A DNA stretch of 5,295 nucleotides from Bacillota bacterium (lineage in GTDB: Bacteria; Bacillota; Clostridia; Christensenellales; Aristaeellaceae): positions 1 to 5,295 of the forward strand of contig JAEWNM010000248.1 of NCBI GenBank assembly GCA_023392755.1. The letters are read 5' to 3'. The notes below the pieces were generated by a model that saw nothing but the letters and a program-made list of their open reading frames with translations, was not told the DNA's origin and ran no database searches. The translations under genes and the position numbers were made by a program. This document shows, one piece after another, positions 1 through 5,295 of this stretch; positions within the stretch are counted from its first letter, which is position 1; each line of letters starts with the position of its first letter.

Positions 1-119
1 ACATGGATATGGCTGAATTCCTCAAGCCCCATCATGGCATCCGTGAACCTTTTCTCAATATTGATGAAGTATTTTCCGTTTTGTATGCTGATCTTGCCGA
101 TAGGATCAAAAGTAACCAT
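1..119 (-). CDS. TrmO/UPF0066 (TsaA-like) family protein, 5' part only
   Basis: Only the first 39 codons are in the window; the gene continues past position 1. Seen: an ATG at 119-117 preceded by a perfect AAGGAGG 8 bases upstream, then a peptide with DPIGKISI near residues 5-12 and GLEEFSHIH at 31-39. An N-terminal PIG-x-I followed by a GLE-x-FSH block is the hallmark of the TrmO/UPF0066 fold, a SAM-dependent methyltransferase family whose studied members N6-methylate threonylcarbamoyladenosine at position 37 of tRNA. In classical TrmO an SP...PRQ-type segment lies between these blocks; here they are only about 20 residues apart and that segment is absent, so this looks like the compact subgroup, whose substrate is not settled. 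It starts 23 bases after the AraC-type regulator gene and is probably co-transcribed with it. Family assignment is fairly sure; tRNA methylation is inference. Confidence 0.8.
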   Translation of the reverse strand, partial: MVTFDPIGKISIQNGKYFINIEKRFTDAMMGLEEFSHIH

Positions 120-127
120 TATGCATG

Positions 128-134
128 CCTCCTT
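128..134 (-). promoter_or_regulatory. Strong ribosome binding site of the TrmO-like gene
   Basis: The minus strand reads AAGGAGG, a full anti-16S match, with an 8-base spacer to the ATG at 119-117. It picks this ATG over another ATG (126-124) that lies only one base after the SD, is in another frame, and stops after six codons. The strength of the site supports an independently translated gene starting here although only its 5' end is visible. Confidence 0.85.
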
Positions 135-142
135 GAATTGGA

Positions 143-1003
143 TCACAGCGATTGCTGCACTTCTTCTATCGGAATCCAAATCTCCACAATCGAGTCGGTT
201 TCGTTGCCGTGGAAGCGCTCATCGTAAAATTCCACGATGTAGTATTTGCCGTCCAGCAGCCGCTGTGCATATTTGGTTTTGTTGCTGTTCAGCCATTCCT
301 CCATGGCTGTGTTTTGACTGTCGTATCCCTCCGCTACATACACATCAAACGCCGCGTACAGTGTGGCGGGCAAAGTAAAAACCGAATATGCCGCATCCGC
401 CTGGGGCGTGGATATGCTCAGGCCTACATGGCACATCTGGCCATTGTCTTGACAAATACGGATTTCATATCCATCCTGAGACAAAGCGTCAGCCAGTTTT
501 TTCTGTTCCTGAAGCATCATGAAGCTTTGCCATACGGAAGCGGTTTTGCTGCCGTCGCCGCATACGCCTGCAATATACATGGCGGGTCGTTCAATGATCC
601 TGGGCTCCACGAGATCTCCTCCCTTCAGCTTGCTGCGGAATGTATCCACCAGGTCCTGGGCATTGAGCGTGACAAATGTCCCAGGAGATTTTCGGTATTG
701 GGCGGGGGATACGCCCAACAGCTTTTTGAAGGTTCTGCAAAAAGCGGGCGCGGTTTCAAACCCGCACTCCATGCCGATGGACAGTATGGTGTTCCGCGTT
801 TGGGCCAGGAGGATGCATGCCCTTTGCAGTCTCCTTTCCCGGATGTACGCGGTGACGGGCCGGCCCACCACGGCTGTGAACATCCTGTGAAAATAGTAGG
901 GGGAAAAGTGGAAGGCGCTTGATATCTGCTCCAGACGAAGCGCTTCATCCAGATGAGTATCAATATATTCCAGGGCCAATTCGATACGGTCAAGGTTCTT
1001 CAT
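143..1003 (-). CDS. AraC-family regulator with GyrI-like effector-binding domain (Rob-like architecture)
   Basis: A cytoplasmic transcription factor of 286 residues from the ATG at 1003. Residues 8-105 form the AraC/XylS DNA-binding domain: first helix-turn-helix about 22-45 (LEQISSAFHFSPYYFHRMF), second about 68-92 (ILSIGMECGFET..AFCRTFKK), closed by the family signature GVSPAQYRK at 97-105. From about 134 to 283 a GyrI-like ligand-binding domain follows, seen in PRIIERPAMYIAGV at the start, LPATLYAAFDV at 211-221, YYIVEFYDERF at 254-264 and IVEIWIPIEE at the end. This order (HTH first, ligand domain last) matches E. coli Rob; the related sensor domain of BmrR binds hydrophobic or cationic compounds. 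An in-frame TTG at 1030 would add nine residues, but it sits at or before the predicted transcription start, while the ATG has a purine-rich GGGGGGAAAG upstream. It has its own promoter and is probably co-transcribed with the TrmO-like gene. The ligand and targets cannot be read from sequence. Confidence 0.93.
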   Translation of the reverse strand: MKNLDRIELALEYIDTHLDEALRLEQISSAFHFSPYYFHRMFTAVVGRPVTAYIRERRLQRACILLAQTRNTILSIGMECGFETAPAFCRTFKKLLGVSPAQYRKSPGTFVTLNAQDLVDTFRSKLKGGDLVEPRIIERPAMYIAGVCGDGSKTASVWQSFMMLQEQKKLADALSQDGYEIRICQDNGQMCHVGLSISTPQADAAYSVFTLPATLYAAFDVYVAEGYDSQNTAMEEWLNSNKTKYAQRLLDGKYYIVEFYDERFHGNETDSIVEIWIPIEEVQQSL

Positions 1004-1034
1004 GGCTTTCCCCCCGCGGCTATGGTGCAAGGCG

Positions 1035-1063
1035 AGTATAGCATGACAGGTTGGATAAGTCTT
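1035..1063 (-). promoter_or_regulatory. Predicted sigma-A promoter of the AraC-type regulator gene
   Basis: On the minus strand there is a -10 box TATACT (1040-1035) preceded by TG one base away (TGCTATACT), an extended -10 element. The -35 region is weak: AAGACT at 1063-1058 gives a 17-base spacer, but only three positions match TTGACA. A poor -35 with an extended -10 is typical of promoters that can be tuned by an activator. Transcription would start near 1028, leaving a leader of about 25 bases before the ATG at 1003. The site lies between the asnS terminator and the regulator gene, where a new promoter is needed. Prediction by eye; no operator repeat was recognised. Confidence 0.6.
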
Positions 1064-1105
1064 AACATTTCTTGCTCATATTCACTGAAAATGGGATCAT
1101 GCAGT

Positions 1106-1134
1106 AAAAAAAAGGCTGCCCATTTCGGACAGCC
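1106..1134 (-). terminator. Intrinsic terminator of the asnS transcription unit
   Basis: The minus strand reads GGCTGTCC (1134-1127), loop GAAAT (1126-1122), GGGCAGCC (1121-1114), then eight T residues (1113-1106). The stem has eight pairs, one of them a T-G wobble, and is GC rich at its base. It begins 14 bases after the asnS stop codon. There is no T tract on the plus-strand side, so it acts in one direction. It ends the HAD-hprK-glucokinase-asnS unit and insulates the downstream regulator gene. Confidence 0.93.
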
Positions 1135-1148
1135 GGTATTGGTATGCT

Positions 1149-2540
1149 TTAGAAATCGGCGCTGCCGGTGGTGCGCGGGAAAGGGAGCACATCGCGTATG
1201 TTGCCCATGCCGGTCATGTACATAATCAGCCGTTCAAAGCCCAGGCCGAAGCCTGCGTGGGGCGTGCCGCCGTACTTGCGCAGCTCCAGGTACCACCAGT
1301 AATCCGCGGGGTCCATTCCCAGCTCCTCAATGCGCTTTTCCAGCCGCTCGAAGCGCTCCTCCCTCTGGCTGCCGCCGATGAGCTCGCCCACCCCCGGAAC
1401 AAGCAGGTCTACCGCCGCCACGGTCTTTTCATCGTCGTTCATGCGCATGTAGAAAGCCTTTATTTCCTTGGGATAGTTGTATACGAACACGGGTCTTTGA
1501 AAATGCTTTTCCGCCAGGAACCGCTCGTGCTCGGTTTGCAGGTCCATGCCCCAATTGACAGGATAGTCAAACGCCTCGCCGCTGGCCTTCAGTATGTCAA
1601 TGGCCTGGGTATAGGTGACACGGGCAAAATCGCTGGAGGCGACCAGTGTAAGCCTGGCCATCAGTTCCTTGTCCACAAAGGCGTTCAGGAACTCCATTTC
1701 CGGCGCCGCCTTGTCCAGAATCCCTGAAATGACGTACTTGAGCATGGCTTCCGCCAGGTCCATATCGTCAAACAGGTCGGCAAAGGCAATCTCAGGCTCC
1801 ACCATCCAAAATTCCGCGGCGTGCCTTGCGGTAAAGCTTCGCTCTGCGCGGAACGTTGGGCCAAAGGTGTATACGTTGCGAAAAGCCATGCAGTAGGATT
1901 CCACGTTCAGCTGCCCGCTCACCGTGAGGCCGGCGGGCTTGCCGAAAAAGTCTTCGTTCTCCAGAATTTGGCCCTTTTCATCTCTTGGTGGGTTTTTGAT
2001 ATCCAGCGTGGTAACGCGGAACATTTCTCCGGCGCCCTCCGCGTCGCTGGTGGTAATGATGGGCGTATGAACATATACGAAGCCCCGCTCTGCAAAAAAG
2101 GCGTGAAGCAGCTGCGCCGCCAGGGAGCGAATGCGGAATACCGCCGCGAATGTGTTGGTGCGGGGCCGCAAATGGGCCAGCGTACGCAAATATTCAAAGG
2201 TGTGCCTCTTTTTTTGCAGGGGGTATTCGGGGTCACAGGCTCCCACCACGGTAATCCTGTCCGCTTTCAATTCAAAGGGCTGCTTCATGCCCGGCGTTGC
2301 CACCAGCATGCCGGTTGCTTCAATGGCGCTGCCCAGCGTGATGCGGGGCACGGCTTTGAAATCCTCCGTTAAGCCGTCCTCACACACGATTTGCAGGTTT
2401 TTGAAGTATGTGCCGTCGTTGAGCTCAATAAAGGCGAATGCTTTGCTGTCGCGAACCGTGCGAACCCAGCCGGATACGGTTATTTTTTCCGCTCCGGCGG
2501 CAGGGGTGGCTTCGAAAAGGGATTTTATGGAGATGGGCAT
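1149..2540 (-). CDS. asnS: Asparaginyl-tRNA synthetase
   Basis: Cytosolic class IIb aminoacyl-tRNA synthetase that charges tRNA-Asn with asparagine using ATP. The protein has 463 residues, close to the 466 of E. coli AsnRS. Residues 18-105 form the anticodon-binding OB fold (ITVSGWVRTVRDSK, FIELNDG). The catalytic core follows: motif 1 around 137-163 ending FVYVHTPIITTSDAEGAG, motif 2 at about 227-252 (GPTFRAERS ... EFWMVEPEIAF), and motif 3 at 429-445 (AGFGLGFERLIMYMTG). The EFWMVEPE block and the C-terminal RDVLPFPRT are characteristic of AsnRS rather than AspRS, which has a Q-D-x-E type block there. The ATG at 2540 follows AGAGG with a 10-base spacer. It is the last gene of its unit: 61 bases separate it from the glucokinase gene and a terminator follows its TAA. 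That gap is too short for a full T-box leader, so tRNA-dependent control right here is unlikely. All catalytic motifs look intact. Confidence 0.98.
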   Translation of the reverse strand: MPISIKSLFEATPAAGAEKITVSGWVRTVRDSKAFAFIELNDGTYFKNLQIVCEDGLTEDFKAVPRITLGSAIEATGMLVATPGMKQPFELKADRITVVGACDPEYPLQKKRHTFEYLRTLAHLRPRTNTFAAVFRIRSLAAQLLHAFFAERGFVYVHTPIITTSDAEGAGEMFRVTTLDIKNPPRDEKGQILENEDFFGKPAGLTVSGQLNVESYCMAFRNVYTFGPTFRAERSFTARHAAEFWMVEPEIAFADLFDDMDLAEAMLKYVISGILDKAAPEMEFLNAFVDKELMARLTLVASSDFARVTYTQAIDILKASGEAFDYPVNWGMDLQTEHERFLAEKHFQRPVFVYNYPKEIKAFYMRMNDDEKTVAAVDLLVPGVGELIGGSQREERFERLEKRIEELGMDPADYWWYLELRKYGGTPHAGFGLGFERLIMYMTGMGNIRDVLPFPRTTGSADF

Positions 2541-2561
2541 CGGTTTTCATCCTCTCATACC

Positions 2562-2589
2562 GGCCAGGCTTATGCTGCGCCGCCTGGCC
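2562..2589 (-). repeat. Perfect 8-bp inverted repeat in the glucokinase-asnS gap
   Basis: GGCCAGGC at 2562-2569 and its exact reverse complement GCCTGGCC at 2582-2589 enclose a 12-base loop. The hairpin would form in the intercistronic RNA, 12 bases after the glucokinase stop and about 7 bases before the GAGAGG ribosome binding site of asnS. No T tract follows, so it is not a standard intrinsic terminator. It could set mRNA processing or stability, or tune ribosome access to asnS. GC-rich sequence makes an 8-bp repeat by chance possible, so its function is uncertain. Confidence 0.5.
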
Positions 2590-2601
2590 CCGGACTGCGG
2601 A

Positions 2602-3546
2602 TCATTTTCCCAGCATGGCGGCGCCAATGATGCCGGCGTCCGCGCCCAGGCTTGCGATTTCTATCCTGGCGTAGGGCATGGTTTTGAACAGCAGGTATTG
2701 GGGTACCTCGGCACGCACGGCGTCCAACAGAAAATCCCCCGCCTTGCTTACGCCGCCGCCCAGCACGATCACTTCGGGGTCCAGAAAGGCAACAATGGTG
2801 TTGATGGCTTGGGCCAGGTATTTCACATAACGGCGAAAAACCTTCAGCGCCGTTTCATCGCCTTCCCTGGCGGCATCGAATACCAGCTTGCCGTTTACCT
2901 TTTCGGGGTTGTTTTCGCACATGGCCATCATCAGGCTCTCCGGGTGGACAAGCAGCGCCTGCCTGGCCATGCGGATGATGGCAGTGGCGCTGCAATAGCG
3001 CTCCAGGCAGCCCTTGTTGCCGCAGGTGCAGGGCTCTCCGTCAATCTCCAGCGTTATGTGGCCAATCTCGCTGCCCACATTGTGAAAACCGCTCCATGGC
3101 TTGCCGCCCATCACGATGCCGCCGCCCACCCCGGTGCCCAGTGTGAGAAATACGCTGGAATGGCAGCCCGCGCTGATGCCCGCCACGCTTTCGGCGTATC
3201 CAGCCACAGTAGCGTCATTGTCGATAAATACCGGCTTGCCGATGTGCTTTTGTATTTCATCCCGCAGGGGCACGTCATGCCAGCTCAGGTTCGTGCAGAA
3301 GACCACCACGCCCGTGTCGGGGTTGGCAATGCCGGGAATGCCGATGCCGATGCTGTGAACATCGTCCAGCGTATGCCCTGACTGTTTGAGCGTTTCCAGA
3401 CTCACTTTCGCCATGTCCCGCACAATTTCCTGATAAGGCCGCATGGCCAATGTAGGCGCGGAGCCCTTTTGGATGATCTTCCCCGACTCATCCACGATTC
3501 CCACAGCTATTCCCGTGCCGCCAAGGTCAATGCCGATGTACACCAT
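2602..3546 (-). CDS. glcK: ROK-family glucokinase
   Basis: Cytosolic sugar kinase of 314 residues, the usual size for this family; it most likely phosphorylates glucose to glucose-6-phosphate with ATP. Visible motifs in order: phosphate-binding IGIDLGGTGIAVGIV at 4-18; FIDNDATVAGYAE at 107-119 with the catalytic Asp at 111; the second phosphate loop LTLGTGVGGGIVMGG at 135-148; the sugar-contacting GSEIGHI at 158-164; and the ROK zinc site made by His163 with Cys173, Cys175 and Cys180 (CTCGNKGCLE). VIVLGGGVSKAG at 259-270 is the adenosine region. There is no N-terminal DNA-binding domain, so this is an enzyme and not a ROK repressor. It starts 28 bases after hprK, behind a modest AGGGA-type ribosome binding site, and is translated from the same message. 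The place beside hprK fits import of free sugar and carbon-flux control. Another hexose or N-acetylmannosamine as substrate cannot be excluded from motifs alone. Confidence 0.93.
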   Translation of the reverse strand: MVYIGIDLGGTGIAVGIVDESGKIIQKGSAPTLAMRPYQEIVRDMAKVSLETLKQSGHTLDDVHSIGIGIPGIANPDTGVVVFCTNLSWHDVPLRDEIQKHIGKPVFIDNDATVAGYAESVAGISAGCHSSVFLTLGTGVGGGIVMGGKPWSGFHNVGSEIGHITLEIDGEPCTCGNKGCLERYCSATAIIRMARQALLVHPESLMMAMCENNPEKVNGKLVFDAAREGDETALKVFRRYVKYLAQAINTIVAFLDPEVIVLGGGVSKAGDFLLDAVRAEVPQYLLFKTMPYARIEIASLGADAGIIGAAMLGK

Positions 3547-3574
3547 AAGCCGTCCCTGCCTTCGTTTGAAAATA

Positions 3575-4501
3575 TTAATCGTTTGCCGAGTTTCTGGCGA
3601 TCATGTCGGTAAAGCGGCGGTCCAGTTCGTGGGCCGCGCTGTAGCCCAGCCGCTTCAAACTGAGGTTTCTGGCGGCCACCTCGATGATAATGGCCAGGTT
3701 GCGTCCAGGCCGTACCGGCATAATTTGATGGGGGACCTTCACACCAAGTATGGTAATGGTTTCCTCCGTCAGCCCCAGCCGGTCATACTCCTTGTTTTCG
3801 TTCCACTGCTCCATATGCATCACAAGGTCGATGGTTTTGTTTACGATTACCGACCCAACGCCATACATTGCCCTTATGTCAATGATGCCGATTCCCCGTA
3901 TCTCCATGAAGTGGCGAACCATCTCCGGCGCTTCACCTGTCAAGCGGTCGTCGCTTACGCGGCAAATGTCCACCACGTCGTCCGCCACCAGTTGATGGCC
4001 GCGCTTGACCAGCTCCAGCGCCGCTTCGCTCTTGCCCACGCCGCTTTCGCCGGTCAACAGCACCCCAACGCCGTACACGTCCACCAAAACGCCGTGCCGC
4101 GTGATTCTGGGGGCCAGGCGGCGGTTGAGAAAGTTGATGGCGCTGAATGTGAACTTGGTGGTAACCATATTGGTCTGGTACACGGCAATATCCCGCAGCA
4201 GCGCTTCCTCAATCAGATCGGCGGGCGGTGTCATGCCCCGGCAGACCACAACGCAGGGCAGATTATAGCTGAAATAGGTCTTGAGCATTTTCCGCCGGGC
4301 TTCAGGCTCCAGCGCCTCCAGATAGGTCATTTCCACCTTGCCTATAACCTGGGGGCGCTCATAGGCGAAGTATTCGTAAAAGCCGCAAAACTGCATTCCC
4401 GGGCGGTTCAGGTCCGTAGTGCGTATGTCCCACTCCTTTCTCGTGGAGGGAGACAGCTCCTTCAGTTGCAGTGACTCGGCAAAATCTTTGGCTTGGATCA
4501 T
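3575..4501 (-). CDS. hprK: HPr kinase/phosphorylase
   Basis: Bifunctional cytosolic enzyme that phosphorylates Ser46 of HPr with ATP or pyrophosphate and removes the phosphate by phosphorolysis; it is the sensor of Gram-positive carbon catabolite repression. The protein has 308 residues, against about 310 in Bacillus. Residues 1-130 form the N-terminal domain; the catalytic domain has the conserved His136 (RHGVLVDVYG), Walker A GESGVGKS at 151-158, the catalytic Asp pair 174-175 (LVADD), the HprK signature EIRGIGIIDIRAMYG at 200-214, Arg241 in YDRLG, and VRPGRN at 263-268. All key residues for both activities are present. The ATG at 4501 is chosen because a perfect AAGGAGG lies 10 bases upstream and residues from here match the family. 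The frame stays open upstream to 4861, but only as a shadow of the HAD gene. It overlaps that gene by four bases (ATGA), which suggests coupled translation, and glucokinase follows. Confidence 0.98.
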   Translation of the reverse strand: MIQAKDFAESLQLKELSPSTRKEWDIRTTDLNRPGMQFCGFYEYFAYERPQVIGKVEMTYLEALEPEARRKMLKTYFSYNLPCVVVCRGMTPPADLIEEALLRDIAVYQTNMVTTKFTFSAINFLNRRLAPRITRHGVLVDVYGVGVLLTGESGVGKSEAALELVKRGHQLVADDVVDICRVSDDRLTGEAPEMVRHFMEIRGIGIIDIRAMYGVGSVIVNKTIDLVMHMEQWNENKEYDRLGLTEETITILGVKVPHQIMPVRPGRNLAIIIEVAARNLSLKRLGYSAAHELDRRFTDMIARNSAND

Positions 4502-5295
4502 GCGGAAACATCCTCCTTCAGGATATGGCGCGCAATATACCGGGCAACGCCGTCCTGTGTGTTGGGGGGACAAACAAAAGACAGCGCCTCTTTTATTTCC
4601 TGGCGTCCGTTTTCCATGGCCACGCCGTATTTTGCCCATGTGAGCATGGACAAATCGTTCAGGCTGTCGCCAAATGCCATGGTGGTTTCCGGCTTTACGG
4701 GCAAAAGGGCGGAAAGCCTGTTCAGCGCCCCGCCTTTGGTGGCCCCCGGCGGCGTCATCTCCAGAAATATGGGCTTGCTGATGCTCAGACAAACGGTGCC
4801 GCCAAAGTGCGCGCGCCCCTTTTCCATAAGGGCCAGTATTCCCTCCGGTTCGCCCACGCATAAAAGCTTGGGGGTAGGCATGTGGATGTAATCCGACAGC
4901 CTGGCCACGCGGACACCTTTCAGGTTGGAGGCGTGCGCATACGCCCGGCCATATTCCTCATCCCCGGCGTAGTAGAATACATTCCTGTCGTATGCCTGTA
5001 CATAGAAGCCGTTGTCTTCGGCAAACCTGGCCAAGGACCTTGCCTTCTCCGGCGAAAACTGCAAACTGTCAAGCAGCCTGTGATCCTGAGGGTCGATGAT
5101 CTCCCCGCCGTTGCAGGCGATATAGGGGAAGGGTGAGCGCACCTGTTCCACATACGGCCGCATGCTGGCACCGGCCCGGCCGCTTGCCAATATGATGCGG
5201 ATACCCTTGTCCATCGTCCTTGTGAGCACCGACAGGGTATAGGCGGAAATCTGCCCCTCCCCATTGAGCAGCGTATCATCCAAATCGGTTACGAT
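4498..5295 (-). CDS. Cof-type HAD-superfamily phosphatase, 5' end cut by the window
   Basis: Cytosolic hydrolase of the HAD IIB (Cof/YidA) type, which removes phosphate from small phosphorylated metabolites such as sugar phosphates or flavin precursors. The open frame reaches the window edge, so only the last 265 residues are seen; probably just a few N-terminal residues are missing. Motif I is DLDDT (visible residues 4-8, nucleophile Asp4 and acid/base Asp6), motif II the Ser38 of ILASGR, motif III Lys187 in TPPGATKGGAL, and motif IV FGDSLNDLSML at 208-218 with Asp210 and Asp214. The cap domain of the IIB type lies between motifs II and III, about 80-180. The TTG inside motif I (5283) must not be taken as the start, since it would remove the nucleophile. 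The stop overlaps the hprK start by four bases, and the hprK ribosome binding site lies inside its last codons. The substrate cannot be read from sequence. Confidence 0.93.
   Translation of the reverse strand: MVTDLDDTLLNGEGQISAYTLSVLTRTMDKGIRIILASGRAGASMRPYVEQVRSPFPYIACNGGEIIDPQDHRLLDSLQFSPEKARSLARFAEDNGFYVQAYDRNVFYYAGDEEYGRAYAHASNLKGVRVARLSDYIHMPTPKLLCVGEPEGILALMEKGRAHFGGTVCLSISKPIFLEMTPPGATKGGALNRLSALLPVKPETTMAFGDSLNDLSMLTWAKYGVAMENGRQEIKEALSFVCPPNTQDGVARYIARHILKEDVSA
4512..4518 (-). promoter_or_regulatory. Ribosome binding site of hprK inside the HAD gene
   Basis: The minus strand reads AAGGAGG with 10 bases to the hprK ATG at 4501-4499. The same bases encode Lys-Glu-Asp near the C-terminus of the HAD protein (KEDVSA then stop). 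It fixes the hprK start, excludes the long upstream extension of that frame, and shows hprK can recruit ribosomes itself besides reinitiation at the ATGA overlap. Confidence 0.88.

Noticed and set aside
121..128. Overlapping ATGCAT and GCATGC palindromes before the TrmO-like gene as an operator.
   Set aside because: The palindromes are only six bases and lie in the spacer between the SD and start codon; too short to claim as a binding site.
152..922. A 256-codon open frame on the plus strand opposite the AraC-type gene.
   Set aside because: Antisense shadow; the minus strand encodes a recognisable two-domain regulator over the same bases.
1004..1030. TTG start for the AraC-type regulator adding nine residues.
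   Set aside because: It sits at or before the predicted transcription start, has no ribosome binding site, and the added residues lie outside the domain.
2562..2589. The inverted repeat before asnS as an intrinsic terminator.
   Set aside because: No T tract follows the stem on either strand, so it was listed only as a repeat.
2131..3381. A 416-codon open frame on the plus strand across asnS and the glucokinase gene.
   Set aside because: It is antisense to two genes with complete catalytic motifs, spans the gap between them, and its His/Ala/Gln-rich product shows no domain. Long antisense frames are expected opposite GC-biased third positions.
3443..4474. A 343-codon open frame on the plus strand opposite hprK.
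   Set aside because: Antisense shadow of a clear hprK; no recognisable motif, and no reason to prefer it.
4502..4861. Upstream extension of the hprK frame that would give a 428-residue protein.
   Set aside because: It lies antiphase within the HAD gene, the extra residues are low-complexity Arg/Gly/His-rich and unlike any HprK N-terminus, and a perfect ribosome binding site marks the ATG at 4501.
5281..5283. TTG inside the HAD gene as its start codon.
   Set aside because: The frame continues upstream to the window edge with IVTD, which supplies the nucleophile Asp of motif I; starting at the TTG would destroy the active site.

Overview
The window comes from a bacterial chromosome, most likely a member of the Bacillota in the Clostridia-like, moderately GC-rich range. 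The main evidence is a complete bifunctional HPr kinase/phosphorylase of the Gram-positive carbon-control type, together with strong AAGGAGG ribosome binding sites, a ROK glucokinase with a Cys-rich zinc motif, and an AraC regulator with a GyrI-like ligand domain. No species can be named from the sequence alone. All six genes are on the minus strand, so they read from high to low coordinates. I see no mobile element, CRISPR array, rRNA or tRNA gene, and no gene-free stretch longer than about 145 bases.

Transcription unit 1 (about 5295 down to 1106) enters the window from the right. It carries a Cof-type HAD phosphatase (5' end cut off by the window edge), hprK (4-base ATGA overlap with the HAD gene), a ROK-family glucokinase (28 bases after hprK) and asnS, asparaginyl-tRNA synthetase (61 bases after the glucokinase). 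It closes with a clear intrinsic terminator 14 bases after the asnS stop. Its promoter lies outside the window. Three of the four genes fit a sugar-phosphate theme: glucokinase makes glucose-6-phosphate, HprK reads glycolytic flux to control carbon catabolite repression through HPr-Ser46, and the HAD enzyme may hydrolyse phosphorylated metabolites. AsnS is a housekeeping passenger, or links translation capacity to this unit.

Transcription unit 2 (about 1063 down past 1) starts from an extended -10 promoter just after that terminator. It encodes a Rob-like AraC-family regulator (two N-terminal helix-turn-helices plus a C-terminal GyrI-like effector domain). Only 23 bases later comes the first 39 codons of a TrmO/UPF0066-like protein, which runs off the left edge. 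The pairing of a small-molecule-sensing regulator with a compact TrmO-like protein is the least ordinary point here. Overall the window looks like ordinary core chromosome, and I do not see convincing evidence of an undescribed system.
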